Of a stretch of 64,000 bases of DNA, positions 44,512-50,655 are shown in pieces (positions within the stretch are counted from its first letter, which is position 1; every line of letters begins with the position of its first letter). The stretch comes from an uncultured Prevotella sp. (GTDB lineage: Bacteria; Bacteroidota; Bacteroidia; Bacteroidales; Bacteroidaceae): assembly GCA_937922435.1 (NCBI GenBank), contig CAKZVT010000003.1, forward strand, positions 1 through 64,000. The letters run 5' to 3'. A program made the position numbers and the translations under genes. The notes under the pieces are model-generated. The model saw only the letters and a list, made by a program, of their open reading frames with translations. It had not been told where the DNA came from and searched no databases.

Positions 44512-45669
44512 ATGAGCGGATTACACAATTTGTTAAGCCAAGCGAAGTCGATTCTAGAACGGGTCAAGGTATCACGCATGGAAAGCCGCCTGCGCGGAGA
44601 GCAGTTTAACATTTTCCATGTAAGTGGCGTGAACCATTACGAAACCATCCATTCGGCCGTCATTGCCGAGTTCCTGAATCCAGACGGCAGTCACGGACAA
44701 GGCGATACGTATTTGAAGGAATTTCTGTCAACCATCGGAAATAATGAATTTCTTACTGCCTTTGACACGTCTACGGCGTCGGTCGCCACTGAAAGCCATA
44801 CGCCCGACGGCCGTCTGGACATCTTAATCACCAACACCAAGGGGCAAGCCGTCATTATAGAGAACAAAATCTACGCCGACGACCAATGGGAGCAACTGAA
44901 GCGTTACAACGATTTCGCCTTGAAAGAATACCACGCAGGTAATTACGCAATACTCTATCTTACTCTTTGGGGCGGCGAGGCGAGCGAGCAAAGCGGCAAA
45001 GGCGTGGACTATACGTGCATATCTTACAAGGACACAGTGCTGAAGTGGCTTGAGCGTTGCATTCAAATTTCTGCGCAAAAGCCGCTTATCCGTGAAACGA
45101 TGATACAATATGCCAACCTTATTAAAGAACTAACCAACCAAACGATGGATACGAAAAGCAAAAACGAACTGCTGGAACTGATGGCCGACAATGCGGAAGT
45201 AGTGGCCGAGATTTACAATAATCAGGGTGATTACATTAAATACGTATGGGAAAACCGCATACGCCCCGAATTGCAGGAGATGGCAAATGAAAAGGGGCTT
45301 TTGTATGAAGATTATAACATGACATGCCAGAATCATGACGGGAAAAGTTTTACTTTTCGTAGTTCCAGTTGGCAATACACGGCAATACGGTTTATGTCTG
45401 AAAGAAAAAGTGATATTCGTGATTTGTATTATGGGATAGTGTCTCTTGATGGGAAAACCCCTAAACCGCAACAAAAATTAGATGTCTTTCAAGACAGTCC
45501 GAATGAATTTTGGCCTTATGGTAATGCATGGATGGATTCCTTTAGACATTGGGACATGAACACTCTTGCCTATATGGTGAAACACACGGATAAATTCGTA
45601 GACTACATCAAGGAAAAGATTGAAATGATTTTGGACGAATTGGATAGGAAGGGCATACAACTTGAATAA
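44512..45669 (+). CDS. PD-(D/E)XK nuclease-superfamily protein (PDDEXK_4 type)
   Basis: A 385-residue protein whose first 150 residues show the full PDDEXK_4 pattern: HYETIHSAVIAEFLNPDGSH then GQGDTYLKEFL, Asp103 in DGRLDILI, Glu117-x-Lys119 in AVIIENKIYADDQ, followed by QLKRY. The C-terminal half (helical, MDTKSKNELLELMADNAEVV.. and an aromatic beta-rich end) may determine specificity. The coding DNA becomes AT-rich towards its 3' end. It is not closely similar to the nuclease at 39334 beyond the core motif. The metallophosphoesterase gene follows on the same strand after 47 bases. Confidence 0.85.
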   Translation: MSGLHNLLSQAKSILERVKVSRMESRLRGEQFNIFHVSGVNHYETIHSAVIAEFLNPDGSHGQGDTYLKEFLSTIGNNEFLTAFDTSTASVATESHTPDGRLDILITNTKGQAVIIENKIYADDQWEQLKRYNDFALKEYHAGNYAILYLTLWGGEASEQSGKGVDYTCISYKDTVLKWLERCIQISAQKPLIRETMIQYANLIKELTNQTMDTKSKNELLELMADNAEVVAEIYNNQGDYIKYVWENRIRPELQEMANEKGLLYEDYNMTCQNHDGKSFTFRSSSWQYTAIRFMSERKSDIRDLYYGIVSLDGKTPKPQQKLDVFQDSPNEFWPYGNAWMDSFRHWDMNTLAYMVKHTDKFVDYIKEKIEMILDELDRKGIQLE

Positions 45670-45716
45670 CGGAATAAGTACAGAATGAATGAGGTATGTA
45701 TTAAACCGTATAGACG

Positions 45717-46289
45717 ATGTTCATTAATTATAAGGGACACAACATTTTCGCGTTTTCTGATACACACGGGATGCACCGCAGGTTAAGCATACCTGACGGT
45801 GCCGATATACTGGTTTGTGCAGGCGACGGAACGCCGGACTTCTCGAAAGACAACATGGTTGACTTCCTTGAATGGTATTCAAACGTTCCGGCGCAGCTGC
45901 GCATTTTCATCGCAGGCAACCACGAAATCATCTTCAACTTTTATCCGCAGGCGGCAAGGGCGGCGGTGCCCGACAATATTGTTTATCTGGAGGACGACGG
46001 CTTCCTCTACCAAGACATTTCCTTTTACTGCGTTTCAATGAAGGCGTTGCAGACGGGGAACGTGCCCCGGATACCTGGCGACACGGACTTTCTTGTCACC
46101 CACTTTCCGCCCGAAGGCGTCCTTGACGACGGCCGTGGCAGCGGCTTGCTGAAAGAAATCGTCACGGAACGCCGGCCACGATATCACCTGTTCGGCCATG
46201 TACATTCGCAAGGCGGAATGCAAATGGAGTGCGGCGGAACGACCTTCTGCAACGTGTCATATTTCATGGAACTGAAAAATATGCGATAA
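45717..46289 (+). CDS. Calcineurin-like metallophosphoesterase
   Basis: A 190-residue cytoplasmic metallophosphoesterase. All the family metal ligands are present in order: FSDTHG (Asp, His), CAGDGTP (Asp), IAGNHEI (Asn, His), LVTHFPPEG (His) and LFGHVHSQGG (His-x-His). Family members act on phosphodiesters in nucleotides, cyclic nucleotides or nucleic acids. It is one of the small stand-alone forms similar to eukaryotic MPPED-type proteins. Its position just downstream of a nuclease-fold gene, with a 47-base gap, suggests co-transcription. Confidence 0.92.
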   Translation: MFINYKGHNIFAFSDTHGMHRRLSIPDGADILVCAGDGTPDFSKDNMVDFLEWYSNVPAQLRIFIAGNHEIIFNFYPQAARAAVPDNIVYLEDDGFLYQDISFYCVSMKALQTGNVPRIPGDTDFLVTHFPPEGVLDDGRGSGLLKEIVTERRPRYHLFGHVHSQGGMQMECGGTTFCNVSYFMELKNMR

Positions 46290-46305
46290 AAGTCCATCTT
46301 CTGCC

Positions 46306-46335
46306 TTGATTCGGCATACCATACGCATAATTTTG
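46306..46335 (+). promoter_or_regulatory. Promoter of the 46489 gene pair
   Basis: TTG at 46306-46308, 19 bases, then TAATTTTGC starting at 46328. The leader before the ATG at 46489 is about 150 bases, longer than usual here. Confidence 0.55.
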
Positions 46336-46488
46336 CGCCATCAGTCACGCAATTTACAAGAACTGAACGCATTAGACTTGATTTGACGTGACAAGGCGTA
46401 GCTTCTTGCATCCACGATGGTATACGCTTGAATGTGAGGGCGAGGGAAGGTCAGGGGATTTTTGTCTTATCTGAAAACAACAGGCGTT

Positions 46489-46935
46489 ATGACATTCAAA
46501 GATTTACTTACGCAATACGGTTTCGCTGAAATTAAGCAACCTTTCTTGCACTTGTGGCGAACCAACGAGCCAAAGTTGGCCGGACGGCTTGACCTCGACA
46601 AGTGGGAAAAGATATATCAGAAGGTACAGGCGTTGGAGCCGATACCCTCAGATTATTACATCGGCCTTGTAAGCCGTTGGGAGCATTGCAGCCCGATGAT
46701 AGACATGAACTGCTCTGTTTACGCAAAAACCGACGGTAGGCGCGATTGCCCCGTGGCATGTTATCCGTCGTGGCAGGAAACCGTCGGCATGGAGGTAAGC
46801 TTGCTTGAAGATGACATCGAGCTTACGCTGCAAGAGCTTGCCGCCGGCTTGTTTTGGGAAATAACCTATTTCGGTGGGACAGAGGAAATAGCGCGACGTA
46901 ATATTGAAAACAGATTTTGTAGGGGAAACAAATGA
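46489..46935 (+). CDS. Hypothetical protein sharing a domain with the protein at 43201
   Basis: A 148-residue cytoplasmic protein, not recognised by function. MTFKDLLTQYGFAEI at the start and LQELAAGLFWEITYFGGTEEIARRNI near the end mirror the N-terminal half of the 327-residue protein at 43201-44184. The middle (YYIGLVSRWEHCSPMIDMNC) is unique. The ATG at 46489 was preferred to a TTG nine codons upstream, because it aligns with the relative's start. Its stop overlaps the start of the small membrane protein (ATGA), so the two are coupled. Confidence 0.75.
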   Translation: MTFKDLLTQYGFAEIKQPFLHLWRTNEPKLAGRLDLDKWEKIYQKVQALEPIPSDYYIGLVSRWEHCSPMIDMNCSVYAKTDGRRDCPVACYPSWQETVGMEVSLLEDDIELTLQELAAGLFWEITYFGGTEEIARRNIENRFCRGNK

Positions 46936-47039
46936 AAAAGAAAATTATCGTATTCGTATTGGCGTGGTTGGCTTCGGCCATAATCCTTTACATCGTAATT
47001 TCTCTCTGTGGGGGGGGATGTCGGATGAACGCTGGATAA
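46932..47039 (+). CDS. Small single-span membrane protein with a G8 tract
   Basis: A 35-residue protein: MKKKIIVFVLAWLASAIILY then IVISLCGGGCRMNAG. It has a basic start and one hydrophobic segment. Its ATG overlaps the preceding stop. A run of eight G (47010-47017) encodes the glycines. With nine G the frame would instead read ..CGGG followed by MSDERWISLCF and stop at about 47053. Homopolymer tracts of this sort can vary by slippage, and they are also where sequencing errors fall. Confidence 0.55.
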   Translation: MKKKIIVFVLAWLASAIILYIVISLCGGGCRMNAG

Positions 47040-47094
47040 GCTTGTGCTTTTAATGAATGATTACAAGTAATATGGGAGATAAAATTCATATCAA

Positions 47095-47241
47095 ATGCAA
47101 CCGTTAAGAACAATATTGTGTAACCCTGAAAATAAAGGTTACTCATACAAAGACAAGGTTGGTATATACTTTAATGTTGTCCGCCTGTTACTGTACTTTC
47201 CTTTTTACGTTTTACGGAAAAGAATGTTAGGGCAAAAATAG
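47095..47241 (+). CDS. Possible 48-residue hydrophobic small protein
   Basis: An open frame beginning MQPLRTILCNPENKG and continuing with a mixed polar/hydrophobic stretch, VGIYFNVVRLLLYFPFYVLR, that could be a membrane helix, ending KRMLGQK. It lies in the 333-base stretch between the small membrane protein and the tRNA-Leu gene, which otherwise shows only the tRNA terminator. No similarity is recognised, and the frame could be chance or a remnant. Confidence 0.3.
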   Translation: MQPLRTILCNPENKGYSYKDKVGIYFNVVRLLLYFPFYVLRKRMLGQK

Positions 47242-47327
47242 AATAGCCTTAATCTTATTGATTCCCGTATAAAAGTAACATTGTGTAGGATAATTGGGAA
47301 CAAAACGGGGACAACGAGCATAAAACA

Positions 47328-47367
47328 AAATCGGCTAAGTGTTGATATTCAATCACTTAGCCGATTT
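47328..47367. terminator. Terminator hairpin downstream of tRNA-Leu
   Basis: AAATCGGCTAAGTG (47328-47341) pairs perfectly with 47354-47367 across 12 bases that themselves contain TTGA/TCAA. On the minus strand it follows the tRNA and runs into TTTTGTTTTATG, so it terminates the tRNA transcript. Confidence 0.85.
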
Positions 47368-47372
47368 GTTTG

Positions 47373-47454
47373 TACCCAGAGCCGGGGTCGAACCGGCACG
47401 GGTTGCCCCACTGGTGTTTGAGACCAGCGCGTCTACCGATTCCGCCATCTGGGC
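47373..47454 (-). tRNA. tRNA-Leu (CAA anticodon)
   Basis: An 82-nucleotide class II cloverleaf on the minus strand. The acceptor arm runs GCCCAGA to TCTGGGT with discriminator A. The D-arm is GGCGGAATCGGTAGACGC, the anticodon loop is CTCAAAC (CAA), the variable arm is TGGGGCAACCCGT and the T-loop is GTTCGACCC. The first pair is a G-U wobble. CCA is not encoded. Confidence 0.95.
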
Positions 47455-47467
47455 TTAAAAAGCGGTG

Positions 47468-47498
47468 CAAAGATAAGTAGAAATTCCGAATTGACAAA
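47468..47498 (-). promoter_or_regulatory. Promoter of tRNA-Leu
   Basis: On the minus strand TTTG (47495-47498), 19 bases, then TATCTTTGCA (-7, 47468-47475), 13 bases before the mature tRNA. It is a near-consensus arrangement. Confidence 0.75.
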
Positions 47499-47524
47499 TT
47501 TTTAATTGAAAAAACTTAAAATAA

Positions 47525-47555
47525 TTGGCTGTAAGGGCTTTTATGATTATCTTCG
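47525..47555 (+). promoter_or_regulatory. Putative promoter of the mannose-1-phosphate guanylyltransferase gene
   Basis: TTG at 47525-47527, 20 bases, then TATCTTCG at 47548-47555, one mismatch from TAnnTTTG. The ATG is 27 bases further on. Confidence 0.45.
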
Positions 47556-47582
47556 TATCGTGAAACCAAATCTGTAAGACAT

Positions 47583-48677
47583 ATGAATGAAAACACAAAT
47601 AACTTTTGCCTGATTTTGGCCGGAGGCAAGGGCCGGAGGCTGTGGCCGTGCAGCAGGGAGGAGCGTCCGAAGCAGTTTCTCGACTTCTTCTCGACAGGCC
47701 GCACGCTGTTGCAGCAGACTTACGACCGCATGTCCGCCTTCATTCCGGCAGGCAACATATATGTCAGCACGAACCGCATTTACACTCCGCTCGTCGAGGA
47801 GCAGCTGCCCTGTCTGCCCAAGGAGAACATCTTGAGTGAGCCGATTTTCCGCAATACCGCGCCGAGCCTGGCGTGGGCTACGCACCGCATCATGAACATC
47901 AACGCAGGCGCGAGGCTCGTGGTAGTGCCGTCTGACCAGGCGGTGTTCAAGGAGGAGGAGTTCAGGAGGAACGTCGATGAGGGGCTTGACTTTGTCGGCG
48001 GCCACGACTGCATGCTAACGATGGGCGTCAGGCCTACGCGCCCGGAGCCGGGATACGGCTACATTCAGGTGGGCGAGGCGGCTGGTGCGGCCGACGTTTA
48101 CCGGGTAAAGTCGTTCACGGAGAAGCCCGACCGCGAGTTCGCCCGTATGTTCATGGAGAGCGGCGAGTTCTATTGGAACACGGGCTTGTTCCTTGCCAAC
48201 GTGCAGTATCTGCGCGAAGCGTTGGCGAAAATCTTTCCGCCCGTGCTGCGCAACTTCAAGGGCGGCGCCGCCGGGGGTTACAGCATAGCGGCGGAGCTGG
48301 AGTACATCGACGCCAACTTCCCGTCTTACCCCAACCTGTCGATTGACTACGGCATACTTGAGAAGAACGAGGACGTGTGCGTGATGAAGTGCGACTTCGG
48401 CTGGGCCGACCTCGGGATGTGGCACTCCATCTACGAGAGCATGAGCAAGGGGGGCGGCGACAATGTGGTAATAGGCTCGCGCGTCATAGCTGACGGCAGT
48501 CATGGCAACATCGTGAAGCTGCCTGCCGACCACCTCGGCATCATCAACGGCCTTGACGGCTACATCGTGGCGGAGGAGGGCAACGTGCTGCTCATCTGCA
48601 AGAAGGAGGACTCCTCGGCGTTGATAAGGAAGTATGTCAACGAGGTGCAGGTGAAGTACGGAGAGGAATTTATTTGA
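47583..48677 (+). CDS. manC: Mannose-1-phosphate guanylyltransferase
   Basis: Makes GDP-mannose from mannose-1-phosphate and GTP, the entry to mannose- and fucose-containing surface glycans. It is 364 residues, the short bacterial form without the C-terminal isomerase domain. The nucleotide-binding N-terminus is LILAGGKGRRLWPCSREERP, followed by KQFL. Other family motifs are SEPIFRNTAPSLAWA, VVVPSDQAV, RPEPGYGYIQVG and FTEKPDREFA, with FYWNTGLFLA and FGWADLGMWHS further on. It stands alone between tRNA-Leu and a convergent HIT gene. Confidence 0.94.
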   Translation: MNENTNNFCLILAGGKGRRLWPCSREERPKQFLDFFSTGRTLLQQTYDRMSAFIPAGNIYVSTNRIYTPLVEEQLPCLPKENILSEPIFRNTAPSLAWATHRIMNINAGARLVVVPSDQAVFKEEEFRRNVDEGLDFVGGHDCMLTMGVRPTRPEPGYGYIQVGEAAGAADVYRVKSFTEKPDREFARMFMESGEFYWNTGLFLANVQYLREALAKIFPPVLRNFKGGAAGGYSIAAELEYIDANFPSYPNLSIDYGILEKNEDVCVMKCDFGWADLGMWHSIYESMSKGGGDNVVIGSRVIADGSHGNIVKLPADHLGIINGLDGYIVAEEGNVLLICKKEDSSALIRKYVNEVQVKYGEEFI

Positions 48678-48800
48678 AGGTGAGAAGGTGAGAAAGTGAG
48701 AAGGTGAGAAACATCATTGTTCGTTTTCAATGAAATTTGTTTCTCACCTTCTCACTTTTTCACTTTCTCACCTTCTCACTTTCTCACCTTCTCACCTTTT
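48676..48800. repeat. Inverted arrays of the GTGAGAAG word between convergent genes
   Basis: GGTGAGAAGGTGAGAAAGTG (48678-48710 region) is answered by seven CTCACCTTCT-type words (48741-48800), leaving a 30-base AT-rich loop. The arms can form a long imperfect stem and so act as a bidirectional terminator between the manC and HIT genes. Confidence 0.75.
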
Positions 48801-49189
48801 CAAAAGTTTTCCCTGATTTTTCTTGCCGTTTCCTCAAACTCTTCTGGGGTGAGCTTGAGCTTGGGGTTGGCGAAGTTCATGTCGCCCTCGGTCTGCATGG
48901 GCACGAGGTGTATGTGTGCGTGCGCCACTTCGAGTCCGAGCACGGCCATGCCCACCTTGCGGCAGGGGAAGGCGGCCTTGATGGCCTTTGCTACGTGCTT
49001 GGCGAAGACCGCCATTTCGGCTATTTCGTCGTCGTCAAGGTCGAAGTAGTAGTCAACTTCGCGGCGCGGTATTACGAGTGTGTGGCCTTTCGCCAGCGGA
49101 TTGATGTCGAGGAAGGCGTAGAACTTGTCGTCCTCGGCGCATTTGTAGCTCGGTATTTCGCCGGCTGCTATTTTCGAGAATATGTCCAT
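48800..49189 (-). CDS. HIT family nucleotide-binding protein
   Basis: A 129-residue cytoplasmic histidine-triad hydrolase/transferase acting on nucleoside phosphoramidates or dinucleotides (HinT-like). The N-terminus DIFSKIAAGEIPSYKCAEDD, the LDINPLAKGHTLVIPRR strand and the catalytic HAHIHLVP triad are all present. The C-terminal tail ends ARKIRENF. It is separated from greA upstream by 161 bases of AT-rich repeats, so co-transcription is possible but not obvious. Confidence 0.94.
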   Translation of the reverse strand: MDIFSKIAAGEIPSYKCAEDDKFYAFLDINPLAKGHTLVIPRREVDYYFDLDDDEIAEMAVFAKHVAKAIKAAFPCRKVGMAVLGLEVAHAHIHLVPMQTEGDMNFANPKLKLTPEEFEETARKIRENF

Positions 49190-49207
49190 GGCTTTTGTTT
49201 TTTAATG

Positions 49208-49350
49208 TATAATTGAGGATGGAGAATTGAGAATTATGATTGCCTTTAATTGAAAGTGTTGAATTGGGAATGGAGAATTATGATTGTCTTTGCTGGCTTT
49301 CAAGCGTCAAAGGTAATCATAATTCTCAATTCTCCATTCTCAACTCTCAA
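49208..49350. repeat. GAGAATTGAGAATTATGATT word repeat, inverted halves
   Basis: GGAGAATTGAGAATTATGATT and GGGAATGGAGAATTATGATT on the left are complemented by AATCATAATTCTCAATTC and TCCATTCTCAACTCTCAA on the right (49313-49352). This allows a long imperfect hairpin in the HIT-greA gap. Confidence 0.65.
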
Positions 49351-49818
49351 TCATTCAACCGTTATTTTGTCTATGCGCAGCTTGATTGTGCCGCGAGGTA
49401 TTTTGATTTCCACCTCGTCGCCCACTTTCTTGTTGAGCAGTCCCTGTGCTATTGGGGTCTTGATTGATATTTTGCCTTCGCGCAGGTTGGCCTCGCTCTC
49501 GCTCACGATGGTGTAGGTCATCTTGGCCTTGTTGGCCAGGTTGGTCATCTCCACCTTCGAGAGGATTTGCACGCAGTCGGTGCTCAGTCGCGACGTGTCT
49601 ACGATTTTCGCCTCCGAGATGGCCAGCTTCAGTTTGTTGATTTTGTCCTCGAGGTGTGCCTGCGCTTCCTTTGCGGCGTCATACTCCGAGTTCTCGCTCA
49701 GGTCGCCCTTGTCGCGCGCTTCGGCGATGGCGGCCGACGCCTTGGGGCGTTCCACGCTTTCCAAGTGTTTCAGTTCGGCCACGAGCTTGTCATAGCCTTC
49801 TTGTGACATGTAAGCCAT
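49351..49818 (-). CDS. greA: Transcription elongation factor GreA
   Basis: Reactivates backtracked RNA polymerase by stimulating transcript cleavage. It is 155 residues. The N-terminal coiled coil carries the acidic tip (SAAIAEARDKGDLSENSEYD then AAKEAQ), with the Asp-Leu-Ser-Glu-Asn-Ser-Glu-Tyr signature. The C-terminal FKBP-like domain has YTIVSESEANLREGKISIKT, then PIAQGLLNKKVGDEVEI. The ATG at 49818 (MAYMSQEGYDKL) gives the standard N-terminus; longer frames upstream are leader. A -7 element is at 49935. Confidence 0.96.
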   Translation of the reverse strand: MAYMSQEGYDKLVAELKHLESVERPKASAAIAEARDKGDLSENSEYDAAKEAQAHLEDKINKLKLAISEAKIVDTSRLSTDCVQILSKVEMTNLANKAKMTYTIVSESEANLREGKISIKTPIAQGLLNKKVGDEVEIKIPRGTIKLRIDKITVE

Positions 49819-49934
49819 AATAAGAATGTATTTAGTTATCGTTTTCAGGGAAAGACAAAAAGAGAATTCCGACATTTTCCTGAATGTCGGAATCCCCGTT
49901 CTGTTCCCTATGTCTTTTCTTTGTTTTCCGGCTG

Positions 49935-49942
49935 CAAAGATA
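49935..49942 (-). promoter_or_regulatory. Putative -7 element for greA
   Basis: The minus strand reads TATCTTTGCA at this place, fitting the consensus, 117 bases before the ATG, which leaves a leader of about 110 bases. Confidence 0.5.
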
Positions 49943-50176
49943 GTCATTGTTTTCCGAACGGGCAATTTTTTATGGCTAAAAAAGATTAAGGCCGCCTGCG
50001 TGCGTGTTGCCGGGGTGTTGGAATTATGTCCCTACAAAGGCAGTGTTCCTTACGCAAAGATGATGTATATATTAATTAATGTGTGAACAATACATTCCAA
50101 AATGGGTTCATCCGCAAATTATTTGGATGGCACACAAGTTCCGTTAATGAAAAAATCCTTCTGTAATCCAGGCTGT

Positions 50177-50288
50177 CGGTAACTGTCATGCCGCACTCCG
50201 ATGCGGCATCCATAAAACATCCAAGGCTTCAAACGGTACAGGGTGCATGCGCTGGATGCCGCATCGGAGTGCGGCATGACAGTTACCG
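50177..50288. repeat. Perfect 36-bp inverted repeat with 40-base centre
   Basis: The left arm at 50177-50212 (begins CGGTAACTGTCATGCC, ends GCGGCATCCA) is exactly complementary to the right arm at 50253-50288. Each arm contains its own palindrome (GCCGCACTCCGATGCGGC). It sits in an 837-base gap (49819-50655) that also has the greA promoter and the repeats at 50350-50470; no gene is evident. The structure suggests a small palindromic element rather than a terminator, since neither flank is T-rich. Confidence 0.85.
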
Positions 50289-50349
50289 GCCGATTGGATT
50301 GTATCAGGTTGTTGTGCATTGACAGGCAGAATTGTGCATGGTATTCAAG

Positions 50350-50470
50350 CTCCCTCCCTTCGGGAGGGTTGGGGTTGGTGTCCAAAAGGCCGTCTTTCGC
50401 CTTCCGAAAGGCCATGAATTGCACGCCAAAAGGCGGCCTTTTGCAATGCAAACGACGGCCTTTCTTGGCG
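50350..50470. repeat. CTCCC..GGGAG hairpin followed by AAAGGCCG-family block
   Basis: CTCCCTCCCTTCGGGAGGG and GGTTGGGGTTGGTGTCC (50350-50382) run straight into AAAAGGCCGTCTTTCGCC, GAAAGGCCATGAATTGCA, AAAAGGCGGCCTTTTGCA and GACGGCCTTTC. Two separate families are thus joined head to tail, as at 832-945 for another pair. Confidence 0.7.
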
Positions 50471-50655
50471 GCCTCCGCCAGTGGGCGTTTGGGCGACGGG
50501 TGCGCCGCGCCGTGCGTGCGGCCAAGGGCTGCGCAGGCGTGCCTGCACGCTTAAAATGGCGTTTTACTTAAAATTAATCCCAAATTAAGCGTGCTTTCTT
50601 GCGCTTTTTTATTATATAATGTTTTCTTTGCAGCGTGAAAACAACCTGTTTTATT

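Noticed and set aside
47242..47345. Possible 3' remnant of an integrase next to tRNA-Leu
   Set aside because: A short open frame runs towards the tRNA, but I see no catalytic Arg/His/Tyr motif and no second copy of the tRNA end. The idea rests only on position.
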